In this document: positions 1 to 8,566 of the stretch, piece after piece
Layout of the letters: each line of letters starts with the position of its first letter
How positions within the stretch are numbered: position 1 is the first letter of the stretch
Origin: Akkermansia muciniphila
GTDB lineage: Bacteria > Verrucomicrobiota > Verrucomicrobiia > Limisphaerales > BJHT01
Assembly (NCBI GenBank): GCA_945861535.1
Contig: CAMAUZ010000006.1
Span: forward strand, 62,001 to 126,000
Direction: 5' to 3'
Length of the DNA stretch: 64,000 nt
Program-made: the position numbers and the translations under genes
Notes under the pieces: model-generated
Database searches by the model: none
What the model was told of the DNA's origin: nothing
Seen by the model: only the letters and a program-made list of their open reading frames with translations

Positions 1-685
1 CAATCTTCGTGAACCCCGCCACCGCCGCGGCCCGCGCCACGCCCGTCGTCGCCACCTCGAGCATCGCCGCCGCCACCTCGCGCCCCGCCGCCGCCGCCTG
101 CGCCGCCGCCGCCGCCGCGTCCACCGTCGCCTGCGTCGCCGCCTGCGTCGCGTTCGCCATTTCCAACCGCGCCTTGGCCGTATCGACGCTCTGCTGCACC
201 ACGAGGTCCGGCGCCTTCTCCTGCGCGCGCTTCGTGCGCTCGAACTCCAGCCCGGCAATGTCCAGCTCCGCCTTCGCCCGCGGCACCTCCGCGCGATACC
301 GCGCCGCCGTCGCCTTGGCCGACTCGACATCCGCCGTCGCCTTCGCCACCCCCGCCGTCGCCTGCAACACCTCGGCCTTCGCGCGCGCGACATCTGCGAG
401 CAGTTCTGGCGCGTCGATCTCCGCCAGCACCGCGCCCGCCGCGACCTCGTCGCCCCGGTCCACCGCGATCGTTTTCAAATAACCCGGCACGCGCGCAAAC
501 AGCGTCGCCTGCTGCCACGGCCGCACCACGCCCGGCAGCGACACAAACCGATGAATGTCCCCGCGCGTCGGCGTGACGACGCGGACGGTGGGCGCAGAAG
601 TGCCGCCGCCCGCTCCCGTTTGAGCGTGGGCGTGTAGTGCCAGGACCAGTGGCGCGAGAACAAGCAAGGTGTGGTGCAAGAGCAT
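1..685 (-). CDS. RND efflux periplasmic adaptor (HlyD/MFP family), 3' end beyond window
   Basis: The frame is open from the ATG at 685 to the window edge (228 codons), so the C-terminus is missing. It starts with a signal peptide-like segment (MLLHHTLLVLAPLVLALHAH), then a beta-strand region with the adaptor signature (VSLPGVVRPWQQATLFARV, GYLKTIAVDRGDEV, LAEIDAPELLAD) at about residues 45-105, typical of the lipoyl/barrel-sandwich part of membrane fusion proteins. After it comes a long alanine/glutamate-rich helical stretch, the alpha-hairpin that contacts an outer-membrane channel. It lies 7 bp downstream of a MazF-like toxin gene and in the same direction as the RND permease, so it is read as the adaptor of that pump. 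Family-level assignment is firm; the exported substrate is unknown. Confidence 0.88.
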   Translation of the reverse strand, partial: MLLHHTLLVLAPLVLALHAHAQTGAGGGTSAPTVRVVTPTRGDIHRFVSLPGVVRPWQQATLFARVPGYLKTIAVDRGDEVAAGAVLAEIDAPELLADVARAKAEVLQATAGVAKATADVESAKATAARYRAEVPRAKAELDIAGLEFERTKRAQEKAPDLVVQQSVDTAKARLEMANATQAATQATVDAAAAAAQAAAAGREVAAAMLEVATTGVARAAAVAGFTKI

Positions 686-692
686 AGGCGGT

Positions 693-1025
693 TCAGCGAC
701 CCGTGAGCACATCAAGGGCGGCAAGCAGTTCATTCAACTCGGCTTCAGAAATTGTCCCGAGCCGTTTGCCCACAAAATCCGGGTCCACGGCACGAACCTG
801 GAACACCAACGCGACTGAGGGAACGCGGAGGCCGTTCGTGGCGTTTGCGTCGATCAAGACGGTGGCGGGAAATCGCAGAGCTGCGAACTGGCTGGAAAGG
901 GGGATCACCGCAACGGTCGGTAGGTTCAGCGCGCCATCCTGCAAAACAACCGCTGGTCGGCGCCCCGCCTGAACCCGGCCCTCGCCGGCCGGAAATTCGA
1001 CCCAAACAACGTCGCCCTGCCTCAT
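693..1025 (-). CDS. MazF/PemK-family toxin (endoribonuclease)
   Basis: 110 aa. It starts MRQGDVVWVEFPAGEGRVQAG and continues RRPAVVLQDG and TVAVIPLSSQ, the core of the MazF/PemK fold: the G-D-V-W-x-V start, the R-P-(A/V)-V-V-L strand and the P-L-S-S/T strand. Family members are mRNA-cleaving toxins neutralised by a small partner encoded just upstream. Here the start codon overlaps the stop of the upstream AbrB-like gene by 4 bp, the usual antitoxin-toxin coupling. The pair sits between the RND permease gene (9 bp away) and the adaptor gene (7 bp away), an unusual place. Length is normal for the family. Cleavage specificity cannot be read from sequence. Confidence 0.88.
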   Translation of the reverse strand: MRQGDVVWVEFPAGEGRVQAGRRPAVVLQDGALNLPTVAVIPLSSQFAALRFPATVLIDANATNGLRVPSVALVFQVRAVDPDFVGKRLGTISEAELNELLAALDVLTGR

Positions 1026-1258
1026 TGGGCCGGTTCCTCGTAGGGAAATTTATCCCACCCAGCTGCGTCGAGCGACTGCCACTCATCAAGCTCGCGCTGG
1101 AGCGCTTCCGGGATAGGGCCGTTGTTCAGCGGAATAAGCAGCAGACCGTGGCGTGTCTCGACAACGCGGACGGTGGTGGCTGGTTCAAGATGGTAACGGC
1201 TCCGCAACTCGGCGGACAACAGGACCGAACCGGTGGGATCAATGGTGGCTGTACTCAT
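1022..1258 (-). CDS. AbrB/MazE-type antitoxin
   Basis: 78 aa. The N-terminal half (MSTATIDPTGSVLLSAELRS, then RYHLEPATTVRVVETRHGLL) has the swapped-hairpin AbrB pattern: D-x-x-G-x-(V/I)-x-L-x-x-x-(L/I)-R, then L-x-P-x-x-x-(V/L)-x-V-x-E. This is the DNA-binding part that normally autorepresses the module. The acidic C-terminus (WQSLDAAGWDKFPYEEPAQ) is the part expected to wrap around and block the toxin. It precedes the MazF-like gene with an ATGA overlap. Its start lies only 9 bp after the RND permease stop, so it is probably transcribed with the pump; if it represses its own promoter, that promoter would have to lie inside the permease gene or upstream of it. Confidence 0.82.
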   Translation of the reverse strand: MSTATIDPTGSVLLSAELRSRYHLEPATTVRVVETRHGLLLIPLNNGPIPEALQRELDEWQSLDAAGWDKFPYEEPAQ

Positions 1259-1267
1259 AAAGGGAGG

Positions 1268-4200
1268 TTAACTGGTTTTCTCGCCGCTTGCACCGCTGAA
1301 CTGCGGACTCCCCGGATCATCGGGATCGAGCGACGCCGAGCGCGTGTGCTTGCCCGCCATCACAATCGCGAACACCGACGGCAGGATGAACAGCGTCGCC
1401 AATGTCGCCGCCGCCAGACCGCCGATCACCGCGCGCCCGAGCGGCGCGGTTTGCTCTCCGCCGTCGCCGAGACCGAGCGCCATCGGCAACATGCCCGCCA
1501 TCATGGCGAAGCTCGTCATCAGGATCGGCCGCAGCCGCGAAGTCGCGCCACTGAGCGCTGCGTCCTTCGCCGACGGCTGGTAGGGCGCGCTGTCCTCAGC
1601 GCGCCGCTCGGGGGCCGGTGCGTCCGCGGCGGGCTGAGGACAGCCCGCCCTACCCACGCGCGCCCGCTCCGCAAATGTCACCAGCAAAATCGCATTCGCC
1701 ACCGCCACGCCCACCGCCATGATCGCGCCCATGAAGCTCTGGATGTTCAACGTCGTGTGCGTCAGCCACAACGTCAGCGCCACGCCCGCGATCACCGCGG
1801 GCACCGTCGAGATCACCACGACCGCGAGCCGCACCGACTGAAAATTCGCCGCGAGCAGCAGGAAAATCACCACCACCGCCAGCGCCAGCCCGTTGCGCAA
1901 CCCCGCGAACATCTCCTCCATCGGCACAATCTGCCCGCGCACCGCGACGCTGGTCTTCGCCGGCGGCTCGCCCACTTCCTTCAACGCCCGCCGAATCTCC
2001 CGCGCCACCGCGCCGAGGTCCGCGCCGTGGATGTTCGCCGTGAGCGAAACGACGCGCACCAGGTTGTAGCGCTCGTACGTCTGCGGCGCGGTGCCTTCCC
2101 CGACGGTCGCGATGTTGCGCAGCAGCGTGGCCTTGCCGCCCGTCGTGGTGACCGGCGTGTTCTTGAATTCCTCGACCGTGTTCACGCGCCCCTGCGGCAC
2201 CTGCACCTGCACGCTGAACGCAATGCCGCTCGCCGGGTCCGCCCAATAGTTCGGCACCGTGAAGCGGCTGCTCGCCGTGCTCGCCACCAGCGACCGCGTC
2301 GCATCAGCCATGCGCACGCCGAGCAGGCCGGCGCGCTCGCGATTGATGTGAACGTCCAGCGTCGGGTAGTCCAGCACCTGCGCGTATTGCAGATCGCGTA
2401 ACGCCGGAATCTTCCCCAGCCGTTCGCGCAGCCGCTCAGCGAACTCCTTGCTCACCGCCAGACTCTGACCCTGCACCGCGATCTCGATGGGCGTCGGCGC
2501 GCCGAAGCTCATCACGCGCTCGACGATGTCGCTCGGCTCGAAGCTCACCAGCACCTCGGGCAGCTCGGCCTTGAACATGCCGCGCAGCTTTTCCTTCAGC
2601 GGCTCCGTGCGGACGGCGCGCGGTTTGAACTGCACCTGCAGCACGGCTTCCTCGGGGCCGGCATTCCACTGATGAATGAGGTTCACCGGATAATTCGCCG
2701 CGTGAACCCCGACCAGCCCGATGCTCATGGCGACATTCTCCGCCCCAGCCTCGCGCTTGATCAGCTCCAGCACGCGCAACGCAATGCCCTCGGTCTTCTC
2801 CAATTGCGTGCCCGGCGCGGCGCGCAGCCGAAGCTGAATCTGCCCCGCATCCACCTTCGGAAAAATCTCCGTGCCCAGCCGCGGCCCGAGAAACCACAGC
2901 CCCACCGCCGCTCCGCCGAGATAAACCAGCAGCACCAGCCAGCGCGCCGCGAGCAGCGGCCGGAGCAGCGCGGCGTAAGCATTGGGGAGCGCGCCCGCCT
3001 CGGGCGCACCAGCCGACGCCCTCGTCGGCTGGCCGGGGGCGGGCGAAGAAATAGGCGTGTCGGAATTCGCGGGCGCTCCGGGGTTTCCGGCGAGGGCGCC
3101 GGAAACAGCACCCGGGGCGGGTGCGCTCCCCGAACCGGCGTGCCCGCGCAGCAGCCACACGCTCAACACCGGCACCAGCGTGCTCGACAGCACAAAACTC
3201 GCGATCATCGAAAACCCCACCGCCAGCGCCAGCGGCGTGAACAGCGCCTTCGCCGCGCCCTGCATGAAGAACGCCGGGATGAACACCGCCAGCACGCACA
3301 ACATCGCGAGAAAACGCGGCGCAGTCGTCTCGACCGTTGCATCGAGCACCGCGCGGGCGAGGCTGGGCCGGTAGGGCGCGGTGTCCTCACCGCGCCGTTC
3401 GGACGCTCCCGACGATTCGGCGGCGGGCTGAGGACTGCCCGCCCTGGCTGCCCGGCGCGCCAGATGCACATGGATGTTCTCAATCGCCACCGTCGCCTCA
3501 TCCACCAAGATACCGACCGCCAGCGCGAGGCCGCCCAGCGTCATCAGGTTGATGTTCTGCCCGCTCATCCACAGCGCGAACGTCCCGGCCAGCAGCGCCA
3601 CGGGAATATTGATCACCACGATGAACGCGCTCCGCCAGTCGCGCAGAAACAGCAACACCATCAGGCCCGTCAACACCGCGCCGAGCACGCCCTCCTTCAC
3701 CAGATCGCGAATCGCCCGCACCACATACGGCGACTGATCAAACTCGTAGGTCACCTCGATGTCGTCCGGCAGCACCTTCTTGAAATTGGGAATGTTCGCC
3801 TTCACCAACTCGACCACCGACAGCGTCGAGGCGTCCGCGCGCTTCGTCACCGGCATGTACACCGTGCGCTTGCCGTTCGCCAGCGCGTAGCTCGTCACCG
3901 TGTCCGCGCCATCGACCACATCGCCGAGATCGCGCACAAACACCGCGCCGCCGCCCGCGCCCGTGCGGACGGGCACCGCCGCGAGGTCTTGGATGTTCTT
4001 CACCACCGCATTCACCGGCACGAACGGATACTTGTCGCCGATGGGCAGGTTGCCCGAAGGACTCAGCGTGTTCGCCGCCGCCATCGCCGTGACGACTTCA
4101 TCCGCCGAGATGCCGTAACTGCGCAGCCGGTCGGGCTTGAGATTGATGAGAATCGTCCGCGCGCTCCCGCCAAACGGTGGCGGCGCTGAAACGCCCGGCA

Positions 4201-4708
4201 GCGGCGCGAACAGCGGCCGCACCTGATTCAGCGCCGCGTTTTGCATCTCGCCGACCGTGCGGTTCGCATTCGTCGTCGAGAACACGAGATAGCCCACCGG
4301 CACGCTGCCCGCGTCAAACCGCGTGATGAACGGCCCCGGTGTCCCCGGCGGCATGAACGCCCGCGAGCGGTTGACATACGCCACCACCTCGGACAACGCG
4401 GACGCCATGTCCGTGCCCGAATGGAACTGGAGCTTCATGATGCTCGCGCCCTGGATCGACTTGGACTCCACATGCTCGATGCCCGTGATGTAGAGGAAGT
4501 GGTACTCGTAGAAGTAGGTGATGTAGCCCTCCATCTGCGCCGGGTCCATGCCACCGAACGGCTGCGCGACATAGATCGTGGGAATCCCCAACGGCGGGAA
4601 CACATCGCGCGTCATCCGCTGCAACCCAATCCACGCGCCCAGTGCAACCGCGATCACCGCCACCACAATCGTGAGCGGGCGGCGAAGTGCGAGGCGGACC
4701 AGGTTCAT
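1268..4708 (-). CDS. RND efflux permease (AcrB/MdtB-like, HAE family)
   Basis: 1146 aa inner-membrane proton-driven efflux pump. The N-terminus (MNLVRLALRRPLTIVVAVIA) is TM1. Motif GGLALAVGILVDEATVAIEN at about 395 is TM4 with the family's acidic proton-relay position (D-E). The C-terminal GLAAATLATLFILPSVFAIV is the last helix. It is some 100 residues longer than usual because three extra stretches sit in loops: about residues 420-447, 527-575 and 1019-1044. Each corresponds exactly to a palindromic DNA element (3370-3450, 2984-3131, 1579-1654) that is read through in frame. It is followed by an antitoxin-toxin pair and then the adaptor gene on the same strand. The substrate is unknown. Whether the pump with three insertions still works is not known, but the frame is intact from end to end. 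Confidence 0.93.
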   Translation of the reverse strand: MNLVRLALRRPLTIVVAVIAVALGAWIGLQRMTRDVFPPLGIPTIYVAQPFGGMDPAQMEGYITYFYEYHFLYITGIEHVESKSIQGASIMKLQFHSGTDMASALSEVVAYVNRSRAFMPPGTPGPFITRFDAGSVPVGYLVFSTTNANRTVGEMQNAALNQVRPLFAPLPGVSAPPPFGGSARTILINLKPDRLRSYGISADEVVTAMAAANTLSPSGNLPIGDKYPFVPVNAVVKNIQDLAAVPVRTGAGGGAVFVRDLGDVVDGADTVTSYALANGKRTVYMPVTKRADASTLSVVELVKANIPNFKKVLPDDIEVTYEFDQSPYVVRAIRDLVKEGVLGAVLTGLMVLLFLRDWRSAFIVVINIPVALLAGTFALWMSGQNINLMTLGGLALAVGILVDEATVAIENIHVHLARRAARAGSPQPAAESSGASERRGEDTAPYRPSLARAVLDATVETTAPRFLAMLCVLAVFIPAFFMQGAAKALFTPLALAVGFSMIASFVLSSTLVPVLSVWLLRGHAGSGSAPAPGAVSGALAGNPGAPANSDTPISSPAPGQPTRASAGAPEAGALPNAYAALLRPLLAARWLVLLVYLGGAAVGLWFLGPRLGTEIFPKVDAGQIQLRLRAAPGTQLEKTEGIALRVLELIKREAGAENVAMSIGLVGVHAANYPVNLIHQWNAGPEEAVLQVQFKPRAVRTEPLKEKLRGMFKAELPEVLVSFEPSDIVERVMSFGAPTPIEIAVQGQSLAVSKEFAERLRERLGKIPALRDLQYAQVLDYPTLDVHINRERAGLLGVRMADATRSLVASTASSRFTVPNYWADPASGIAFSVQVQVPQGRVNTVEEFKNTPVTTTGGKATLLRNIATVGEGTAPQTYERYNLVRVVSLTANIHGADLGAVAREIRRALKEVGEPPAKTSVAVRGQIVPMEEMFAGLRNGLALAVVVIFLLLAANFQSVRLAVVVISTVPAVIAGVALTLWLTHTTLNIQSFMGAIMAVGVAVANAILLVTFAERARVGRAGCPQPAADAPAPERRAEDSAPYQPSAKDAALSGATSRLRPILMTSFAMMAGMLPMALGLGDGGEQTAPLGRAVIGGLAAATLATLFILPSVFAIVMAGKHTRSASLDPDDPGSPQFSGASGEKTS
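1579..1654. repeat. Palindromic repeat family A, copy 1, in frame inside the RND permease gene
   Basis: Outer arms GGTAGGG and CCCTACC (1648-1654) enclose two hairpins: GGCGCGCTG-TCCT-CAGCGCGCC (1584-1605) and GGCGGGCTG-AGGA-CAGCCCGCC (1628-1649). The two loops are complementary, so the whole element can also pair as one long stem. It encodes a Pro/Ala/Arg-rich stretch in the cytoplasmic loop before the last transmembrane helices of the permease. Confidence 0.9.
2984..3131. repeat. Multi-hairpin repeat family B, copy 1, in frame inside the RND permease gene
   Basis: Outer stem GGGGAGCGC (2984-2992) and GCGCTCCCC (3123-3131). Inside are four hairpins: GCGCCCG-CCT-CGGGCGC (2991-3007), CAGCCGACG-CCCT-CGTCGGCTG (3010-3031), GTTTCCGGCG-AGGG-CGCCGGAAAC (3083-3106) and GCACCCG-GGG-CGGGTGC (3108-3124), with a GAATTC core between the second and third. 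It encodes the extra residues 527-575 of the permease, in the large loop between the two halves of the protein. Confidence 0.9.
3370..3450. repeat. Palindromic repeat family A, copy 2, in frame inside the RND permease gene
   Basis: Starts GGTAGGG. The first hairpin is GGCGCGGTG-TCCT-CACCGCGCC (3375-3396). Compared with copy 1 it has a C-to-G change on one side of the stem and the matching G-to-C on the other. The second hairpin GGCGGGCTG-AGGA-CTGCCCGCC carries one mismatch, and the end (CCCTGG) has drifted. It encodes about residues 420-447 of the permease. Confidence 0.88.
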
Positions 4709-4979
4709 GTCGTCGTGCGTGTCGGCAAATGCGGTTTCAAATCAGGGCGGCGATGCTCGCGGAACCCTTCACCCGACGCAACCACCGCGATGGTGCGGGT
4801 TGCGAGCGTCCGCCCCCCCCCCGGGGCGCACCCGCACACCGGGTACGGAGCGCGGATGTGTCCGCCGAGGACCAGCCGCAGCGGCCCCGAGACCGCGCCG
4901 ACACGTGATGGAATCCGACGCGTCCCTTGCGGACAACGTGCTGCGGTTGGTGCGCCGCGCACCCAGCCGCGCTCTGGGA

Positions 4980-5008
4980 AAAATCCTCGCGGCGCGCGCG
5001 AGGATTTT
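4980..5008. terminator. Perfect 12-bp inverted repeat with flanking A/T runs (terminator-like hairpin)
   Basis: AAAATCCTCGCG, loop GCGCG, then CGCGAGGATTTT: a perfect stem with A's at one end and T's at the other, so it could act as a factor-independent terminator in either direction. No gene ends right beside it; both neighbouring operons are transcribed away from it. It may instead be a repeat arm or an attenuator-type structure. Confidence 0.45.
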
Positions 5009-5046
5009 ACTGTTGCACTCACGGACAGACCGACTCGCCACCAATT

Positions 5047-5087
5047 CCTCCCCTCCCATTCCCTTGCCCCAAATTCCCCTGCCAACG
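5047..5087 (-). repeat. Dispersed repeat H, copy 1
   Basis: On the minus strand this reads TTGGCAGGGGAATTTGGGGC followed by AAGGGAATGGGAGGGGAGG. A nearly identical stretch (one or two differences over about 39 bp) is on the plus strand at 21339-21378. Both copies are in gene-free DNA. Confidence 0.8.
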
Positions 5088-5255
5088 CCCCTGTGCTAAC
5101 GAGCGGCTGCGGCCCGCGCCGCCAGTAAGATCACCGTCCTCCGTCCCAGTCCCCATCTTTGCATTCTTTGCCTCCTTTGCGGCCATGGCTCCTCCCCGTT
5201 TTGCGGTTCAAAAACCGTTGCCTTCACCCCGCGCATCCGCACACTCCCGCGCACC

Positions 5256-6431
5256 ATGAGCAAGAAAAACACGCCCGCTACCTCCAAAAAATTCGCCGCC
5301 TACCCGCGCCTCAACCCCTTCGGCGTCGGCAAAGACATCTCCGCCGCCGACCTCATCGACCAGTCGATGCTCGCCTACAACGGCGGCCGCCTCCGCGAGG
5401 CCGCGCAACTCCTCGCCAAGAAAATGCTTCCCCGCGACGGCTTCGTCGGCCTGTCTCTCACCGGCGCGCTCACCCCCGCCGGTCTCGGTAAAAGCTGCCT
5501 TATTCCCCTGATGAAAGCCGGTTTCGTGGACTGGATCATCTCCACCGGCGCGAACCTCTACCACGACCTCCACTTCGGCCTGGACATGCAGATCCACAGC
5601 GGCACGCCCTTCCTTGATGACGTCGCCCTCCACGCCGACGGCGTCATCCGCATCTACGACGTCCTCTTCGATTACAACGTCCTCCTCGACACCGACGCCT
5701 TCGTCCGCGAAGTGATCCAAGGCCCCGAATTCCAGCGTCCGATGGGCACCGACGAATTCCATTACCTCCTCGGCAAATACGTCCACGCCCGCCAGCAGAA
5801 ACTCGGCATCGCGGACAGCTCCGTCCTCGCCACCGCCTACGAATGCGGCATTCCCATCTTCACCAGCAGCCCCGGCGACTCCAGCATCGGCATGAACGTC
5901 GCCGCCATGGCCCTGCGCGGCTCGCGGCTCCTCCCCGACGTGAACCGCGACGTGAACCAGACCGCCGCCATCGTCTATCACGCCAAGAGCACCGGCCACA
6001 CCAGCAGCGTCTTTATCCTCGGCGGCGGCAGCCCGAAAAACTTCATGCTCCAGACCGAGCCGCAGATTCAGGAAGTCCTGGGCATCCAGGAAAAAGGCCA
6101 CGACTACTTCCTCCAATGCACCGACGCCCGCCCCGACACCGGCGGCCTCAGCGGCGCCACCCCCGCCGAAGCCGTGAGCTGGGGCAAAGTCGATCCCGAC
6201 AAACTCCCCGACAGCGTCGTCTGCTACACCGACACCACCATCGCCCTGCCGCTCCTCACCGCCTACATGCTCGCCCGCGTGGCCCCTCGCAAACCCAAGC
6301 GCCTCTACGACTCGCGCGACGCCATCCTCGAAGTCGTGCGCGCCAAATACCTCGCCACCGGCACCGTCACCAAAGTCACCACCAGCCGCAAAATCGCCAA
6401 ACGCGCCAGCAGTGTGGGGATGAAGAAATGA
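5256..6431 (+). CDS. Deoxyhypusine synthase-like protein (DHS/homospermidine synthase superfamily)
   Basis: 391 aa. The fold family uses NAD and spermidine, transferring an aminobutyl group either to eIF5A (archaea, eukaryotes) or to a small polyamine in bacterial relatives. Visible motifs: [18 protein letters not shown] (about 65-82), [15 protein letters not shown] (NAD-site region, about 90-105), [13 protein letters not shown] (about 205), [12 protein letters not shown] (about 251) and [13 protein letters not shown] (about 300). The K in S-W-G-K matches the catalytic lysine of deoxyhypusine synthase (A-V-S-W-G-K-I in the human enzyme). Bacteria lack eIF5A, so a polyamine role such as homospermidine or an aza-guanidine product is more likely. 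Its stop overlaps the jetA start by 4 bp (ATGA). The exact substrate is open. Confidence 0.88.
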   Translation: MSKKNTPATSKKFAAYPRLNPFGVGKDISAADLIDQSMLAYNGGRLREAAQLLAKKMLPRDGFVGLSLTGALTPAGLGKSCLIPLMKAGFVDWIISTGANLYHDLHFGLDMQIHSGTPFLDDVALHADGVIRIYDVLFDYNVLLDTDAFVREVIQGPEFQRPMGTDEFHYLLGKYVHARQQKLGIADSSVLATAYECGIPIFTSSPGDSSIGMNVAAMALRGSRLLPDVNRDVNQTAAIVYHAKSTGHTSSVFILGGGSPKNFMLQTEPQIQEVLGIQEKGHDYFLQCTDARPDTGGLSGATPAEAVSWGKVDPDKLPDSVVCYTDTTIALPLLTAYMLARVAPRKPKRLYDSRDAILEVVRAKYLATGTVTKVTTSRKIAKRASSVGMKK

Positions 6432-7930
6432 ACGGCGATCTTCCAAGCCTCGGCTCTCGCCTCTCGCGTTTGCTCAACGGCGGCTTCTTCCGCCCGTTGA
6501 GCCGCCCAACCGCCGCAGTATATGTCGATTGTGCCGAACGGCTTGTCGATGCGGCGGATGAGAGTGGGCAGGTACCGCATGACGAGGCGCGGTTGCTAAT
6601 TCGCGATGTGCTCGTCCAGCATCCCGATATTCAGCTCGATGAGGATGAGGGCGGGCAGTTCCGGGACCTGCAACAGCGCGCCGCACAGTTCTTCAATAAG
6701 CTCCTCGAAGCCCACTGGTTGGAGCCACGCCTGGTGAGCTTGGATGAAAACTTCGTGCTCATCGCCCCGCCGCTGCATGCCTTGCTAGAGATGTTGCGGA
6801 AGCTGGCCGAGAATCGCCTGGAGGAACTCAGGGACTTCGCCGGAGCTTTGCGCTCGCTGTGCAAGGACCTGTTGGCGGTGGATAGCGACGGCAAGTCGAT
6901 TTGCTTCGACCCCAATCGCCTCGGGCCTGCAGAAATGCGCCAGACGGTGAAAGACCTGCTGGAACGCGTCGAGCGTGCGGGCAACCAGATGCACGCGGTG
7001 GAATCCCTCATCCTCCAACACGAGACCGCCCAGCGCGCCAGCGGTTCGGCGCGGGAGACGCTCGACCGCTTCCTCGTCGAGTTCCACGCCGGCCAGCACA
7101 TGGTTTGTTACGACGCCTTGCAGGAGGCGGGCTTGCTTCCCCGGTTGGCCGCCGCGCGCAACGTCGTCCAAGAAGCGTTGAACGACCCGTTCACGAAGCA
7201 GCGGCTTGCCGAAGGACTCGCGGTGCACTCAAAACTCGATTCCGTGGATGCCTACGGCGAAGCCGAGCGGCAGTTCGCCAAACTCGAACGCCTGCTCGGA
7301 GCCATCCCCAAGAAGCAGCGGCTCATCGACGGACGCATGGCAGACTTCAGTCGTCTCTCCGACGCGCGCTACCGCTACCAGACCGAGATGCGCGGGCGGA
7401 AGCCGGAGCAGGTGAAGGCCTACCTCGATGCCGCTGCCGCACTTCATGCGGGCAAATCCTTCGCCGACCTCGCCGCCGAGCCGGGGATGCCGCTGCTCTC
7501 GCCCACGGTCGAAATCCTGTGGGGCCGCGACGCCCTGTCGCGTCCGCGCTCGCAACGTCTGCCCGTGGACTTGTCGGTGGCCACCCCGCCCGACGACTCC
7601 GGTCCCGGGGCCGCACAGGACGAAATCCGTCGCCGCAACCTGAACGTCCTCACGCCCCAGCGCGCCGCGAAATTCGTCGAGCGCCATCTGCCTGCGAAGG
7701 GCACGCGCATCTCCACCGAGACCCTGCGTGTCCACGTCGAGGATGACTTGCTCGATTTGCTGGCCGTGCTGGCTTTCGACCGTGGCCCCTCCGCCAACGG
7801 CGCACCCCGCACGGTGCGCTGGCGCGTGCATCCAGTCCGCGCGGACTTTGACACCGAACCGGCCCGCATCCCGCGAGATGCCGAGGCGGGTCGCTTGATG
7901 GAACGTTTCACCCTGGAAAGGACTCACTGA
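6428..7930 (+). CDS. jetA: Wadjet anti-plasmid system subunit JetA (kleisin-like)
   Basis: 500 aa. The start at 6428 gives an ATGA overlap with the upstream gene; the frame also runs open upstream inside that gene, but that part is a shadow. The N-terminal region ([20 protein letters not shown]) resembles the winged-helix start of JetA proteins, and the body is helical and charged ([20 protein letters not shown]). The assignment rests on this plus perfect synteny with a DUF4194 protein, an SMC-like ATPase and a TOPRIM protein. In Wadjet, JetABC forms a MukBEF-like loop-extruding motor that detects small circular DNA and JetD cuts it. The N-terminus looks more like type II JetA than the DUF3375 type I form; that subtype call is an inference. 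Confidence 0.86.
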   Translation: MNGDLPSLGSRLSRLLNGGFFRPLSRPTAAVYVDCAERLVDAADESGQVPHDEARLLIRDVLVQHPDIQLDEDEGGQFRDLQQRAAQFFNKLLEAHWLEPRLVSLDENFVLIAPPLHALLEMLRKLAENRLEELRDFAGALRSLCKDLLAVDSDGKSICFDPNRLGPAEMRQTVKDLLERVERAGNQMHAVESLILQHETAQRASGSARETLDRFLVEFHAGQHMVCYDALQEAGLLPRLAAARNVVQEALNDPFTKQRLAEGLAVHSKLDSVDAYGEAERQFAKLERLLGAIPKKQRLIDGRMADFSRLSDARYRYQTEMRGRKPEQVKAYLDAAAALHAGKSFADLAAEPGMPLLSPTVEILWGRDALSRPRSQRLPVDLSVATPPDDSGPGAAQDEIRRRNLNVLTPQRAAKFVERHLPAKGTRISTETLRVHVEDDLLDLLAVLAFDRGPSANGAPRTVRWRVHPVRADFDTEPARIPRDAEAGRLMERFTLERTH

Positions 7931-8566
7931 ATGGCTCTCCCGTGGCCCACCTTCTCGACCTGGCACCGCATCCGCGAGGAAGACCGCGCGGCGATTTCCG
8001 ACGTGCTCGCCGAGCTACTCGCCCACGGTGCGCTGCTGGGCGACACGGGCCGCGACCGCGAGTTGTTCCTGCTGGCCCGCGAGCATCAAGCCGAGCTGGC
8101 CGAATACCTCGCGCCGCTGCACCTGGAACTTTACGCCGACCCGGACAAACCCATCTTCTACGTCCGCCCCGTGCCCGGCGACTGCGGGTTGATGGCGCGC
8201 TTCAACAAGGCGGAGACCCTACTCGTGCTCACGCTCTGGCGGCTTTATCACGACGCCCGGATGGCGGCGGTGTCGGAGACCGTGGTTGTGTCCGCGAACG
8301 ACGTGTGGCAGCGGCTCAAACTCTACTTCGAGACCCTCACCCCGCCGACCGAGGCGCAGTTGCGGGAGATGCTGGGCCGGCTGCGAAACCGCCGGCTCGT
8401 GCGCCTCGACTGGGCGGAAGATGCGACGCGTTTCGGCGAGTCGCAGATTGAAATCCTGCCCACGCTTGCGCGCGTGATTCCTTTTGAGAACGCGGCGGCG
8501 TGGGAGCAGCAGGCCGCGCTGTATTGCCAGCCCACGCCCGACACGGCGAAGGAGGAGCAACCATGA
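7931..8566 (+). CDS. jetB: Wadjet subunit JetB (DUF4194, MukE-like)
   Basis: 211 aa, starting directly after the jetA stop (TGA then ATG). DUF4194 features: a winged-helix region with FNKAETLLVLTLWRLYHDAR (about 94-113), VVVSANDVWQRL and LREMLGRLRNRRLVRLDW (about 143-160), then a hydrophobic strand IEILPTLARVIPFEN. JetB is the MukE-like bridge of the Wadjet motor. It ends with an ATGA overlap into jetC at 8563-8566, so the four jet genes form one tightly coupled unit. Confidence 0.88.
   Translation: MALPWPTFSTWHRIREEDRAAISDVLAELLAHGALLGDTGRDRELFLLAREHQAELAEYLAPLHLELYADPDKPIFYVRPVPGDCGLMARFNKAETLLVLTLWRLYHDARMAAVSETVVVSANDVWQRLKLYFETLTPPTEAQLREMLGRLRNRRLVRLDWAEDATRFGESQIEILPTLARVIPFENAAAWEQQAALYCQPTPDTAKEEQP

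Larger units (their letters stand above)
4709..5255. other. Gene-free stretch between divergent efflux operon and DHS-Wadjet operon
   Basis: 547 bp holding no convincing gene. It contains a C-run and GGGGCGCACCCG-type sequence at about 4807-4870 that looks like a decayed family B repeat, a 29-bp hairpin at 4980-5008, a repeat at 5047-5087 that recurs inverted at about 21340, and a TTTGCATTCTTTGCCTCC-type dispersed motif at about 5157-5180. Promoters for both operons must lie here, but no clear -35/-10 pair could be picked out. Confidence 0.6.

Noticed and set aside
752-4189. Long open frames on the plus strand opposite the RND permease (for example 752-2401 and 2672-4189)
   Set aside because: Arg/His-rich, no motif, antisense to a gene with clear RND motifs; an effect of high GC.
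5208-6446. 412-codon frame on the minus strand opposite the DHS-like gene
   Set aside because: Low-complexity Gly/Ala/Val/Glu product; the plus strand encodes conserved enzyme motifs.
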